NCBI RefSeq assembly: GCF_000600295.1
Contig: NZ_JEMG01000001.1
Span: 777,920-841,919, forward strand
DNA: 64,000 nt
Direction: 5' to 3'
From: Hylemonella gracilis str. Niagara R
GTDB taxonomy: Bacteria; Pseudomonadota; Gammaproteobacteria; Burkholderiales; Burkholderiaceae_C
Below the pieces are notes generated by a model. It saw only the letters and a program-made list of their open reading frames with translations, was not told the origin of the DNA and searched no databases. Positions 37,141-49,191 of the stretch are shown piece after piece (within the stretch, counting starts at the first letter, position 1; the number at the start of each line of letters is the position of its first letter). Made by a program: the position numbers and the translations under genes.

Positions 37141-37252
37141 GCGCGGATTGTACGGGCGGGGTAAATACCGATCGTTAGGATCCTTTAATTAATAAAAAAT
37201 TAACACACCTGACTTCCATGTCGGGAAACCCACTTACAAGAAAGACCACACC

Positions 37253-38503
37253 ATGAGACTCCATCGAATTCTGCTGGCCTGCGGCATGGCCTTGTCCGTC
37301 AATCTGGCCCTGGCGGCCGATGTGGAAGTGCTGCATTACTGGACATCGGGCGGCGAGGCCAAGTCGGCGGCCGAGCTCAAGAAAATCATCAGCGGCAAGG
37401 GCCACACCTGGAAAGACTTTGCCGTGGCCGGCGGCGGCGGCGACAACGCCATGACCGTGCTCAAGAGCCGCGTGGTCTCGGGCAACCCCCCGGCTGCCGC
37501 GCAGATCAAGGGCCCGGCCATCCAAGAATGGGCCCAGGAAGGCGTGCTGGCCAATCTGGACGCAGTGGCCAAGGCCGAGAAGTGGGACAGCCTGTTGCCG
37601 GGCGTCGTGGCCAACGTCATGAAGTACAAGGGTGCCTACGTGGCGGCGCCGGTGAACGTGCATCGCGTGAACTGGGTCTGGGCCAATCCGGACGTGCTGA
37701 AGAAAGCCGGCGTGGCCGGCATGCCCAGCAACTACGACGAGTTCTTTGCCGCGGCGGACAAGATCAAGAAGGCCGGTTTCATCGCCGTCGCCCACGGTGG
37801 CCAGAACTGGCAGGACTTCACCACCTTCGAATCGGTGGTGCTGGGCGTCGGCGGCGCCAAGTTCTACCAGGACGCGCTGGTCAAGCTCGACCCCGCAGCC
37901 CTGGGCTCGGCCACGATGAAGAAGTCCTTCGAGACTTTCCGCAAGATCAAGAGCTACACCGACAGCGCCGCGCCGGGCCGCGACTGGAACCTGGCCACCG
38001 CCATGGTGATGCAGGGCAAGGCCGGTTTCCAGTTCATGGGCGACTGGGCCAAGGGTGAGTTCATCGCGGCGGGCAAGAAGCCGGGCAAGGATTTCCTCTG
38101 CGCCGCGGCGCCGGGCACGGCCAACGCCTTCACCTTCAACGTGGATTCCTTCGCCATGTTCAAGCTCAAGGACCAGGGTGCCCAGCAGGCCCAGGCCACG
38201 CTGGCCGCGGCCATCATGAGCCCGGACTTCCAGGAGGTGTTCAACCTCAACAAGGGTTCCATCCCGGTGCGCCTGAACATGTCCATGGCCAAGTTCGACG
38301 ACTGCGCCAAGCTGTCCAGCAAGGACTTCGTGGCCACCGCCAAGAACGGTGGCCTGGTGCCCTCGGTCGCGCATGGCATGGCCATCGCCCCGGCCACCGA
38401 AGGCGCGATCAAGGACTTGGTGAGCCAGTTCTGGAACGACGACAAGATCACCGTGGACGAAGGCGTCAAGCGCCTGCTGGCAGCCGCGCGTACCAAGCCC
38501 TGA
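37253..38503 (+). CDS. gtsA: ABC sugar-binding protein, glucose type
   Basis: 416 residues. Signal peptide cleaved after ALA; mature start ADVEVLHYWTSGGEAKS is typical of glucose/mannose binding proteins (GtsA/GltB) of Pseudomonas and beta-proteobacteria. CUT1 family features include DVLKKAGVAGMPSNYDEFFAAADK and AMVMQGKAGFQFMGDWAKGEF. First gene of the uptake operon; the 112-base upstream gap has an AT-rich core (TTAATTAATAAAAAATTAAC). Confidence 0.87.
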   Translation: MRLHRILLACGMALSVNLALAADVEVLHYWTSGGEAKSAAELKKIISGKGHTWKDFAVAGGGGDNAMTVLKSRVVSGNPPAAAQIKGPAIQEWAQEGVLANLDAVAKAEKWDSLLPGVVANVMKYKGAYVAAPVNVHRVNWVWANPDVLKKAGVAGMPSNYDEFFAAADKIKKAGFIAVAHGGQNWQDFTTFESVVLGVGGAKFYQDALVKLDPAALGSATMKKSFETFRKIKSYTDSAAPGRDWNLATAMVMQGKAGFQFMGDWAKGEFIAAGKKPGKDFLCAAAPGTANAFTFNVDSFAMFKLKDQGAQQAQATLAAAIMSPDFQEVFNLNKGSIPVRLNMSMAKFDDCAKLSSKDFVATAKNGGLVPSVAHGMAIAPATEGAIKDLVSQFWNDDKITVDEGVKRLLAAARTKP

Positions 38504-38559
38504 GTGATTGGGCTTTCATTTCCCTCTAGCAAGCAAGTAAAAATTCAACAGGAGACAAC

Positions 38560-39801
38560 ATGCACTACAAACGCGCCCTCATCGCGGCGGCCAGCTTGGC
38601 CGCCCTCACTGCGGCCGGCGCGGCCGACCTGGGTTCCGGCATCGAGTTCACCGGCTACAGCCGCGGTGGCCCGGTGTTGAAGTCTGACAAGAACATCGAT
38701 GCCAAGAAAGATTCCGTCGGCGGCTTCAGCCTGGGCGGTGACCTGCAGGCCTACCGCCTTGGCAACGAAGGGACCCAGAGCGGTTACGAGTTCTTCCTGG
38801 GCAAGACCTTCGACGCCGACAATGGCGTGAAGTACAAGTTCGGCTACATGCCTGAAAACTGGGGCGGTGGTATCGGCACCGTGCAGGCCTACAGTGAAAT
38901 CTGGGGCTTGGATTTCGCGCCTGAGGCCAAGTTCTGGGTGGGCCAGCGCCGCCTGCGCATCCAGGACGTGCACATCGTCGACAACTTCCTGATGGACCTG
39001 GGCGAGTACCAGGGCGCTGGCGTGCAGGACTGGAAAGTTGGCCCGGCCAGCGTCGCCTTGACCCTGTCCTCGGGTGACAAGTTCGACGCCAAGCTGCCGC
39101 AAGGCACCTCGGCCAGCAAGGTGAACCTCGATGTCGGTTTGCCGATCAGCGAGAGCGGCAAGCTCCGTCTGGTGGCGACCAGCGTCAGCACCACGGGTTT
39201 CGATAAGAATGGTGGCAGTGGCTTCTCGCTGCTGTACAACCAAGGCTTCGGCGCCTTGAAGAACAGCCTGTACCTGCAGACCTCCAGCGGTCTGGCGAAT
39301 ATCCAGGGCAAGTTCGTGGACCTTGAGCAGAGCGATGATGCATCCGGAGTTGCCGCTGACGTGATCGCTTACAAGGTGAGCCGCGTTGCTGACTCCGTCG
39401 ACTGGCAGTTTGGCAACTTTGGTGGACAGGCTCTGCTGGCTTATCAAATCAGTGAGCCGGAGAACGGTGCGAACAAGGGTGTGGAAACCAAGGACCTGTC
39501 CTTTGGTGGTCGTGTCTCCTACGCTTTCACCAACAACTTCAAGCTCTTGCTGGAAGCGGCCACGACCAAGCGCTCGCGTGACGGCGAGGATGATCAGACG
39601 CTGAACAAGGTCACGATCGCCCCCACGCTCAGCACCGGGCCGGGCTTCTACAAGCGTCCGGAATTGCGCCTGTACGTGACCATGGCGAACTGGAACGGCG
39701 CGGCTGCGGCTGCCAATGCGGATTCCTTTGGCACTGACGACAACAACGCGACCCTGAAGAAGCAGACCATCGTGGGTCTGCAGTACGAGATCTGGTGGTA
39801 A
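38560..39801 (+). CDS. LamB-type carbohydrate porin
   Basis: 413 residues. Signal peptide of about 22 residues, mature start ADLGSGIEFTGYSRGG, then alternating beta strands with aromatic girdles and a C-terminus ending Ile-Trp-Trp, as for outer-membrane barrels. The maltoporin pattern (YRLGNE, GRRRLRIQDVHIVD-like block around residue 130) supports the LamB family. Placed between binding-protein and permease genes, a job done by OprB in Pseudomonas glucose loci. Followed by a strong terminator. Confidence 0.88.
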   Translation: MHYKRALIAAASLAALTAAGAADLGSGIEFTGYSRGGPVLKSDKNIDAKKDSVGGFSLGGDLQAYRLGNEGTQSGYEFFLGKTFDADNGVKYKFGYMPENWGGGIGTVQAYSEIWGLDFAPEAKFWVGQRRLRIQDVHIVDNFLMDLGEYQGAGVQDWKVGPASVALTLSSGDKFDAKLPQGTSASKVNLDVGLPISESGKLRLVATSVSTTGFDKNGGSGFSLLYNQGFGALKNSLYLQTSSGLANIQGKFVDLEQSDDASGVAADVIAYKVSRVADSVDWQFGNFGGQALLAYQISEPENGANKGVETKDLSFGGRVSYAFTNNFKLLLEAATTKRSRDGEDDQTLNKVTIAPTLSTGPGFYKRPELRLYVTMANWNGAAAAANADSFGTDDNNATLKKQTIVGLQYEIWW

Positions 39802-39827
39802 AAACCTGCCGGATTGAATGATGGCCA

Positions 39828-39861
39828 GGGGAAGAGCCATGGGCTCTTCCCCGGTTTTTTT
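39828..39861 (+). terminator. Rho-independent terminator after the porin gene
   Basis: Stem GGGGAAGAGCC / GGCTCTTCCCC with an ATG loop, followed by GG and seven T. It lies 26 bases after the porin stop and before the permease gene, so it probably tempers expression of permeases relative to binding protein and porin. Confidence 0.9.
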
Positions 39862-39871
39862 GTTTGGATGC

Positions 39872-40765
39872 GTGAACCTTGTGCGTTTGACTGATCGATT
39901 GGAAAAATGGCTGCCCAAGCTGGTGCTGGCACCTGGCCTGGTCTTGGGCTTGGCCTTCATCTATGGGCTGATGATCTGGAACGGCGTGCTGTCGGTCTCG
40001 GTCTCGCGCATGCTGCCGAACTACGAGTTCGTGGGGCTGGCGCAGTACGCCCGGCTCTGGGAGATGGACCGCTGGTGGGTGGCGCTGAAGAATCTGGCGA
40101 TCTTCGGTTTCGGTTACGTGGGCGGCTCCATGGTCCTGGGCATCTGGCTGGCCATCCTGCTGGACCAAAAAATCCGTGCCGAAGGTTTCATCCGCACGGT
40201 CTACCTCTACCCCATGGCCCTGTCCTTCGTGGTCACCGGCACGGTCTGGAAGTGGCTGCTCAACCCCAGCCTGGGGCTGGAGAAGCTGTTGCAGGACTGG
40301 GGCTGGGAAGGCGCGAGCTTTGGCTGGCTGGTGGACAACGACATGGCGATCTACTGCGTGGTGATCGCGGGTGTCTGGCAGTCGGCGGGTTTCACCATGG
40401 CGCTGTTCCTGGCGGGCCTGCGTGGTATCGACGACAGCATCATCAAGGCCGCGCAGATCGACGGTGCCTCGCTGCCGCGCATCTACTGGCGCATCGTGCT
40501 GCCTGCCCTGCGGCCGGTGGTGTTTTCCACGCTGATGGTGTTGTCGCATCTGGCGATCAAGAGTTTCGACTTGGTCATGGCCCTGACCGCGGGTGGACCG
40601 GGGTACGCCACCGACGTGCCCGCCACCTTCATGTACGCCATGAGCTTCACGCGTGGCCAGATCGGCCTCGGCGCGGCCAGTGCGATGGTGATGCTGATGA
40701 CGGTCGCGGCCCTGGTGGTGCCTTATCTCTACAGCGAACTGCGGAGCAAGGCCCATGAGCGCTAA
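39872..40765 (+). CDS. gtsB: ABC sugar transporter permease, GtsB/GltF-like
   Basis: 297 residues, six membrane helices, with the EAA loop DDSIIKAAQIDGASLPRIYWRIVLPALRP. The start is taken as GTG 39872 because the frame's earlier ATGs lie before the terminator hairpin; a second GTG at 39881 is also possible. Its end overlaps the next permease by 11 bases. Confidence 0.88.
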   Translation: MNLVRLTDRLEKWLPKLVLAPGLVLGLAFIYGLMIWNGVLSVSVSRMLPNYEFVGLAQYARLWEMDRWWVALKNLAIFGFGYVGGSMVLGIWLAILLDQKIRAEGFIRTVYLYPMALSFVVTGTVWKWLLNPSLGLEKLLQDWGWEGASFGWLVDNDMAIYCVVIAGVWQSAGFTMALFLAGLRGIDDSIIKAAQIDGASLPRIYWRIVLPALRPVVFSTLMVLSHLAIKSFDLVMALTAGGPGYATDVPATFMYAMSFTRGQIGLGAASAMVMLMTVAALVVPYLYSELRSKAHER

Positions 40766-41624
40766 AACATTGTCTTGGCGCTGGCTCAGTCGCGGTCTGA
40801 TTTACGGCAGCTTGGGGCTGGGCGCGCTGCTCTTTCTCGCGCCGCTGTACGTGATGCTGGTCACCTCGCTCAAGGATGCCGAGCAGATCCGCGCTGGCAA
40901 TCTGTTGGCCCTGCCGACCTTGCTGAACTGGGAGTCCTGGACCCTGGCTTGGTCCACGGCTTGCACGGGCGCGCAATGTTCGGGCCTGCAGCCCTATTTC
41001 TGGAACTCGGTGCTCATGGCCGTGCCGGCGGTGCTGCTGTCCACGGCCTGGGGCGCCATCAATGGCTACGTGTTGAGTCTGTGGAAGTTCCGCGGCAGCG
41101 ACACCTTGTTCGCCCTGCTGCTCTTTGGCGTCTTCATGCCCTATCAGGTGGTTTTGCTGCCCATGAGTCAGGTGTTGGGCTGGCTGGGGCTGTCCAGCTC
41201 GGTGGGTGGGTTGATCCTGGTGCACATGCTGGCGGGTCTGCCCAGCACCACGCTCTTCTTCCGCAACTACTATGCGGCCGTGCCGCCTGAACTGCTGCGC
41301 GCGGCACGCATCGACGGCGCGGGTTTCTGGATGATCTTCTGGCGCATCATCCTGCCCATGTCCACGCCCATTGTGATGGTGACGCTGATCTGGCAGTTCA
41401 CCCAGGTCTGGAATGACTTTCTGTTCGGCGTGGCCTTCACCGGGGCGGACTCCAAACCCGTCACCGTGGGCTTGAACAATTTGGCCAACACCTCCAGCAG
41501 CGTGAAGGCCTACAACGTGGACATGGCCGCGGCGTTGATCGCGGGCCTGCCCACCATGCTGGTCTATGTGCTGGCGGGACGTTATTTCGTGCGCGGGCTG
41601 ACGGCCGGTGCCGTCAAGGGTTGA
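40755..41624 (+). CDS. gtsC: ABC sugar transporter permease, GtsC/GltG-like
   Basis: 289 residues with the MalG-type EAA loop PPELLRAARIDGAGFWMIFWRIILPMSTP and six helices. A Cys-containing periplasmic insert (STACTGAQCSGLQPYFWNS) near residue 75 is typical of the glucose-type permeases. It overlaps gtsB by 11 bases and precedes the ATPase by 16. Confidence 0.9.
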   Translation: MSAKTLSWRWLSRGLIYGSLGLGALLFLAPLYVMLVTSLKDAEQIRAGNLLALPTLLNWESWTLAWSTACTGAQCSGLQPYFWNSVLMAVPAVLLSTAWGAINGYVLSLWKFRGSDTLFALLLFGVFMPYQVVLLPMSQVLGWLGLSSSVGGLILVHMLAGLPSTTLFFRNYYAAVPPELLRAARIDGAGFWMIFWRIILPMSTPIVMVTLIWQFTQVWNDFLFGVAFTGADSKPVTVGLNNLANTSSSVKAYNVDMAAALIAGLPTMLVYVLAGRYFVRGLTAGAVKG

Positions 41625-41640
41625 GGAAAGTAAAGACGAT

Positions 41641-42690
<1,050 letters not shown>

Positions 42691-42708
<18 letters not shown>

Positions 42709-44121
42709 CGCGTCCGCCAGCCGGGGCAGCAGCAGGCGCACCCGCAGGCCGCTGCCGCCCGGATTGGCTTTGCTCGGGGGCTGCGCGGCCTCGATGAGGG
42801 CCTCGCCGCCGTGGCGGCGCGCGATTTCCTGCACGATGGACAGGCCCAGGCCGCAGCCGCCCGGCAGGTTGCTGCCGCGCCAGAAGCGCTCGAAGGCCTG
42901 GTCGCGCAGGGCGGCGTCCAGGCCCGGTCCGTTGTCTTCCACGCGCAACTCGATCCGGGGGCCATGCTCCAGCACGGCGATGGTGACGGTGCTCTCACCG
43001 TGCCCTGCGCCCTCCTGACGACCATAGCGCAGGGCGTTGTCAATGAGATTACCCAGGGCCTCGCGCAGCAGCAGTTCCGAACCCAGTACCCAGACCCAGG
43101 CCTGCTCAGGGCCTTCGTAACCCAGGTCCACGCCCAGGCTGACCGCACGCGGGCTGAACTCGCGCGCGACGGCCCGCGCCAGCTGGGCCAGGTCCAGCGG
43201 TTGCATGGGCACCTCGGCGCCGCTGCGCGCCAGCATCAGCAACTGGTTGAGCAGGTGGGCGCTGCGCTGCGCGCCGGCATGCACTTTCTGCAGGCGCACC
43301 TTGATGAGTTCGGGTGATTCTTCTTCCAGCGCCAGCTCGGTCTGGCTGATCAGGCCGGCCAGGGGCGTGCGCAGCTGGTGGGCGGCGTCGTTGATGAAGC
43401 GCTTTTCCTGCACCATGTTGCGCGCCACCGAGGCCAGCAGGCGGTTGATGGCGATGAGCAGGGTGTGCACTTCGCGTGGCGCCGTGGTCAGTTCGAGGGG
43501 CGTCAGGTCCTGCGGTGAACGCTGCTGGAGCTGGATTTCCAGCCGGGTCAGGGGCTGCATGCCCCGTTTGATGCCTGCATGGACCAGCAGGCTGAGCAGC
43601 AGGCCCAGCACCAGCAAGGGCGCGAGCAGGTCGGCGATCAGCTCGCGCGCGATGCGGTCACGCGCCACGTAGCTCTTGGCCAGTTGCACCCGCAACAGCT
43701 GCGCGTCGCCCTCGCCATAGGGCAGGTCCAGCACCACGGCGCGCATCGTGCGCCCATTCTGTTCGGTGCGGTAGACCGCAGGCGTGCCCGGGCGCAGGGG
43801 CAGAGGCGGTTCGGCGAAGGACAGGTTGCCGATCAGAAAGCGGCCGGGCGGCGAGGACACCATGTAGTTCACGCGGTCCTCGGGTTCTTCCTCGATGATG
43901 GCCTGCGCCGCCCGGGGGAAGTCCACCAACAGGCCCGAGCCGATGGGCTTCACCTGCCGGGCCAGCGAGCGCACCGACTGCAGCAGGGACTGGTCCAGGG
44001 CTTTTTCGGCCGAGATCAGCGCGATGCGGTAGGTCAGCGCCCCGCCCACCAGCCAGAGCACCAACTGCGGCAGCAGCAGCCAGGCCAGCAACTGACGGCG
44101 CAGCGAGGGAATGGATTTCAT
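42691..44121 (-). CDS. Sensor histidine kinase, TctE/GltS-like
   Basis: 476 residues. Two membrane helices (about 9-32 and 163-185) enclose a periplasmic 2CSK_N-type sensor domain of about 130 residues. The H-box is FINDAAHQLRTPLAGL; ATPase boxes are NLIDNALRYG, DNGPGLD and GCGLGLSIV. It lies 22 bases after the response regulator. By position beside sugar-uptake genes and glk it corresponds to the GltS kinase of the Pseudomonas glucose locus, though TctE kinases more often sense carboxylates. Confidence 0.88.
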
Positions 44122-44143
44122 GCCGGATCGGGGCGATGCGGGT

Positions 44144-44851
44144 TCAGGCCAGCTCGAGCATGTAACCCAGGCCGCGGATGTTGCGGATGCTCAGACCCGT
44201 GCCCTGCAGCTTGCGGCGCAGTCGGTGCACGTAGACCTCCAGGGCATTGGAGGCGATGGGTTCGGCGCCGCCTGTCTGCCAGACCAACATCACATGGTCG
44301 CGGCTGACAACTTGGTTGATCTGGGCATGCAGCACCCCCAGCAGTTCGTATTCGCGCTGGGTCAGCAGGATGGGCTGCCCCCGGACCCAGACGCGGGGTT
44401 GCTCGGTGTCGAACTGCAGGCCGGGCGTGGACGTCGAGGCGGCGGCGCCCGTGCTCGCTTCGGCGCCGCGCGCTTCGAAGGCCGGCAGACGCGCGCGGCG
44501 CAGCAGGGCTTGTAGACGGGCGCTGAGCTCGGCATTGCCGAAGGGCTTGGTGAGGTAATCGTCGGCGCCGGCCATCAGTCCCTCGACGCGGTGGTCGATG
44601 CTGTCGCGCGCCGTCAGGATCAGCACCGGCAGGCTCTCGAAGCGTTCACGGATCCAGCGCAGCAGGCGCATGCCATCGATGCCGGGCAGGCCCAGGTCCA
44701 GCAGCACGGCGTCCACCGCCTGGGTCGAGAGCTGCTGCTGCGCGCCGAGTCCGTCGGCGCAGGCCAGGGTGCGGTGGCCGGCCTGGGCCAGCAGGTCCGA
44801 CACGCTGTCGCGCAGCAGTTCGTCGTCTTCGACGATGAGGATGAGTGCCAT
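44144..44851 (-). CDS. gltR: OmpR-family response regulator, GltR/TctD-like
   Basis: 235 residues. Receiver domain with acidic pair EDD at residues 8-10, phospho-acceptor Asp in VLLDLGLPGIDG, and Lys in DDYLTKPF; winged-helix DNA-binding domain at the C-terminus (LTQREYELLGVL, SNALEVYVHRLRRKL). A 25-residue Ala/Ser/Thr-rich linker joins them. Probably regulates the adjacent sugar-uptake genes. Confidence 0.87.
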   Translation of the reverse strand: MALILIVEDDELLRDSVSDLLAQAGHRTLACADGLGAQQQLSTQAVDAVLLDLGLPGIDGMRLLRWIRERFESLPVLILTARDSIDHRVEGLMAGADDYLTKPFGNAELSARLQALLRRARLPAFEARGAEASTGAAASTSTPGLQFDTEQPRVWVRGQPILLTQREYELLGVLHAQINQVVSRDHVMLVWQTGGAEPIASNALEVYVHRLRRKLQGTGLSIRNIRGLGYMLELA

Positions 44852-44902
44852 GCCTGGGATTGTGCCGTGAAGCGGGGCGCGGCCGTTCCCGAGGGCGTGC
44901 GC

Positions 44903-45910
44903 TCACCACTGGGTGAGGTTCAAGGCTTTCGAGGCACCCTGCAAGGCAGGCGAGACCGGACTGTGAATCACCCAGGTCGGAATGGCGGCCAGGTAGGCGC
45001 GAAAGCGTCCCTTGTTCTCGAAGCGCGGGCGGAAAGGCGAGCGGTCGAAGCGCTCGCCCAGGCGGGGCACGATGCCCCCGCCGATGTAGATGCCGCCGCG
45101 CGCACCCAGGGTCAGGGCCAGGTCACCGGCCACGCTGCCCAGCAGGCCGCAGAACATGTCCAGGGCTTGTGCCGCCTTGGATTGGGGCAGGGCCTCGGCG
45201 CGCTCCATCACCTCGGCTGGCGTGGTGATCTCCCGGCCCTGTCCGTCCTGCAGCACGCACAGGGCGTGGTAGAGGTCGACCAGGCCCGGACCGGACAGCA
45301 CGCGCTCGGCCGAGACATGGCCGTAGCGCACCCGCAGGTGCTCGATGACGGCGTATTCCTGCGCGTTGCCGGCGCTCAGCGTGACGTGCCCCCCCTCGCC
45401 CGCGATGGGTAGCCACTTGTCCTGGTGCCCCAGGGGCAGCAGGCCCGATACCCCCAGGCCCGTGCCCGCGCCGATCAGGCCGATGGCCGCCAGGGGCGCG
45501 GCCTGACCGCCGCCCACCTGGCGCAGTTGCTCACGCGGCAGATCGGGCAAGGCCAAGGCCAGGGCCGTGAAGTCGTTGAGCAGCAGCAGGCGCGGCAAGC
45601 CCAGGGCTTCGCGCGTGGCCGCAATGGAAAACTTCCAGTGGTGGTTGGTCATCGCGATCTGGTCACCCGTGACTGGGTTGGCGATGCCAAAGGCGGCGCA
45701 GGCCGGCCGGCTCAGGCCCTGGGCTTGCAGGTAGGCCAGGCCAGCGTCGACCAGGGAAGCGTGTTCCGCACAGGGCAGCACCTGCACGTGGCGGATGGGC
45801 GTGTCGGCGCTGTCCTGCCAGCCAAAACGCGCATTGGTGCCGCCGATGTCGCCCAGCCAGCGCGGGTAGGCGGCCTGGGGCGTGCTGGCTGGGGCGATCG
45901 ATTCGAACAT
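44903..45910 (-). CDS. glk: Glucokinase
   Basis: 335 residues. ATP-binding start LGDIGGTNARFGW, sugar-binding HWKFS and ATREALGLPRLLLLNDFTALALALP, and GAGTGLGVSGL. Phosphorylates cytoplasmic glucose. It lies between the two-component regulator and zwf on the same strand, which fits entry of glucose 6-phosphate into the Entner-Doudoroff or pentose phosphate route. edd, eda and pgl are not in the window. Confidence 0.94.
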   Translation of the reverse strand: MFESIAPASTPQAAYPRWLGDIGGTNARFGWQDSADTPIRHVQVLPCAEHASLVDAGLAYLQAQGLSRPACAAFGIANPVTGDQIAMTNHHWKFSIAATREALGLPRLLLLNDFTALALALPDLPREQLRQVGGGQAAPLAAIGLIGAGTGLGVSGLLPLGHQDKWLPIAGEGGHVTLSAGNAQEYAVIEHLRVRYGHVSAERVLSGPGLVDLYHALCVLQDGQGREITTPAEVMERAEALPQSKAAQALDMFCGLLGSVAGDLALTLGARGGIYIGGGIVPRLGERFDRSPFRPRFENKGRFRAYLAAIPTWVIHSPVSPALQGASKALNLTQW

Positions 45911-45999
45911 GGTGTGCGCTGAAACCCGTGGGGCTGTCTGTCGGAAGGTCAGGAAATCGTGGCGTGGGGTCTAGGGGGCCATCGAGCTGGTGCGCAGGC

Positions 46000-47463
<1,464 letters not shown>

Positions 47464-47614
47464 GCGTGTCTTGAATGGTGCGGCATGCAGGCATGAATCG
47501 GTCGGGTGGGAGTTCCGCGACCTGGCGCATGGCCCGTGTTGCCCTTGTCTCTGGGTCTTTTGTGGGAGTCTTGCCGTGTCCGGCGGTCTCGGCAAGTCTT
47601 TTAATAATACTGTA

Positions 47615-47637
47615 ATTCAACGGACTGGCCGTTGAAT
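47615..47637. promoter_or_regulatory. Inverted repeat upstream of zwf
   Basis: ATTCAACGG and CCGTTGAAT, nine bases each and perfectly complementary, are separated by five bases (ACTGG). It lies in the 226-base gap between zwf and the phosphatase gene. An AT-rich stretch flanks it (TTAATAATACTGTAATT). It could be a regulator site for zwf; no T-run follows it, so a terminator is less likely. Confidence 0.45.
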
Positions 47638-47689
47638 CGGGCCTGCACGTCCGTCCATGGGCTGCACGGCGGTTCCGCGGTGGTGCCTT

Positions 47690-48385
47690 TCAGGCGCTGG
47701 TTTCATCCAGGCCTTGGCCTTCCAGGTGCGAGGTGTCAGCCCAGCCCACCAGGCTCATGCCCTCGGGCGTCCACAGCAGGTGGTTCAGGGCTGCGTTGCC
47801 CAGTTGCCAGCTGCGCGGGGCCTGCAGGTCCTGCGCGGTGGCGAGCCGGTAGAGCTGGTCCATCACGCCACCATGCGCCACCAGCACGATGAGTTGCCCC
47901 GCATGCGGCGCGGCCAGGGCCGCGAGGGTGTGGGTGATGCGCTCGCGTACCTGTAGCAGGGATTCGCCGGGCGCGACCACGGCGCGGTCGGGGGCGGCCG
48001 GTGGAGGCGCCCAGTCCGGGACCCGTTTGCGCCAGTGCAGGGCGTCCTGAGGCCAGCGCTGCTCGATCTCGGCGTAGGTCAGACCTTCAAAGGCGCCGAA
48101 ACCCCGTTCGCGCAGACCGGGGTGCAGGTTCAGCGGCGCGCCCGTGGCCAGGCGGATGGCCTCGGCGGTCTGACGCGCGCGCTGTAAGTCGCTGCTGTAG
48201 ATGGCGGTGATGCGGCCCGCCTCCGCGTCCGCTGAATGGCGCTCGGCCAAGGCCTGTCCCAGGCGCTGCGCCTGCCAGCGGCCGGTGTCGTTGAGCGGGA
48301 TGTCCAGGTGGCCCTGGATGCGCGTGTCCACGTTCCAGGCCGTTTCACCGTGGCGCACAGCGATGATGCGGGTGGGTTGCTGCAT
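47690..48385 (-). CDS. Histidine phosphatase family protein (GpmB-like)
   Basis: 231 residues. Phospho-histidine motif RHGETAWN at residues 11-18, second Arg in YSSDLQRARQTAEAI, and distal His in VLVAHGGVMDQLYRL. The family includes phosphoglycerate mutases, alpha-ribazole phosphatase and broad phosphatases; the sequence alone does not decide. A repeat (48404-48502) lies directly upstream. Confidence 0.87.
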   Translation of the reverse strand: MQQPTRIIAVRHGETAWNVDTRIQGHLDIPLNDTGRWQAQRLGQALAERHSADAEAGRITAIYSSDLQRARQTAEAIRLATGAPLNLHPGLRERGFGAFEGLTYAEIEQRWPQDALHWRKRVPDWAPPPAAPDRAVVAPGESLLQVRERITHTLAALAAPHAGQLIVLVAHGGVMDQLYRLATAQDLQAPRSWQLGNAALNHLLWTPEGMSLVGWADTSHLEGQGLDETSA

Positions 48386-48403
48386 GGGTCGATTTTAGTT
48401 TTA

Positions 48404-48502
48404 GCCCCGTGGGGGCTCGGTTTCGGCGCCGGGCCGTCCCAAGCCGAAACGCGGCCCCCTCGGGGGGCAGGGAGCTACACGCAGTGAGCGACCGTGGGGG
48501 CC
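48404..48502 (-). repeat. GC-rich intergenic repeat, inverted relative to 20995-21151
   Basis: On the minus strand it reads CACTGCGTGTAG, CTGCCCCCCGAGGGGGC, then GCTTGGGACGGCCCGGCGC, closely matching the tandem repeat at 20995-21151. An outer pair (GCCCCCAC / GTGGGGGC) lets the whole element fold. It lies between the phosphatase and the DUF4136 lipoprotein gene. Confidence 0.75.
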
Positions 48503-48508
48503 TTATTT

Positions 48509-49180
48509 TTAGCGGGGAATCTGGATTTTCACGGGACCGGTGTGCGGCGCGGGAAAGTCCTGCAGTGCGGCCTTCAGCAGGGCCGGCAGCACCCGGTCGC
48601 TGTCTCCCCAGGGGCCTTCATGGCTGGCACGGGTTTCATAGACGATGCGCTGGCTCTCCAGGTCACGCATCAGCAGGGAAACGCCATAGGCATGCCGAAC
48701 CGAGGGCGGCCAGCTGGTCCAACCCATGCCGATGCGGGTGCCGGGGCCGATGCGGCCCGGGCCGACGAACACGCCAAGTTCACCGAAAAAGCCCGGGCTG
48801 TAGGGAGGCATGCCGGGGTAGCGGCGGCCCCAATCATCGACGTAAAAAGCTTCGACGCTGGTTTGGATCTGCACGCTGTAGCGAGGCTGCTGGTCGTCCC
48901 TCACCATGCCCACGGCCTTCAGCGCCGCATCGGCCATGGCCTCGATGGTTTCGGCCCGGGCCGGGTCCTCGGCCTGCGAGGGCAGGCGCTCGTAGCGGTA
49001 GCGGGCACCGGGGCCGAGGGGCGCCGCAGCAGCCGTGGTCGTGGCGGCCGCGGATGACGATGCCCCTCCTGCTGGCACGGTGGCCTGCACCTGGGATTCG
49101 ATCGTGCGCAGTCCAGAACAAGCCGTCGCCAGCAGCGCCAGCAGGACGGTGCAAATGAGCGCGGCGATCCGGTGTGGCAT
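48509..49180 (-). CDS. DUF4136 family lipoprotein
   Basis: 223 residues. Lipobox in LLALLATACSG gives an anchored lipoprotein; an Ala/Ser/Thr-rich spacer follows, then GARYRYERLPSQAEDPARAETIEAMADAALKAVGMV and a C-terminal DUF4136-like domain. Function unknown. ATG 49180 starts the signal peptide; 11 bases separate it from ttcA. Confidence 0.8.
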   Translation of the reverse strand: MPHRIAALICTVLLALLATACSGLRTIESQVQATVPAGGASSSAAATTTAAAAPLGPGARYRYERLPSQAEDPARAETIEAMADAALKAVGMVRDDQQPRYSVQIQTSVEAFYVDDWGRRYPGMPPYSPGFFGELGVFVGPGRIGPGTRIGMGWTSWPPSVRHAYGVSLLMRDLESQRIVYETRASHEGPWGDSDRVLPALLKAALQDFPAPHTGPVKIQIPR

Positions 49181-49191
49181 GGCGCAAGGCC

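Noticed and set aside
47615-47637. Terminator of the histidine phosphatase gene
   Set aside because: The stem is AT-rich and no T-run follows on the phosphatase strand.
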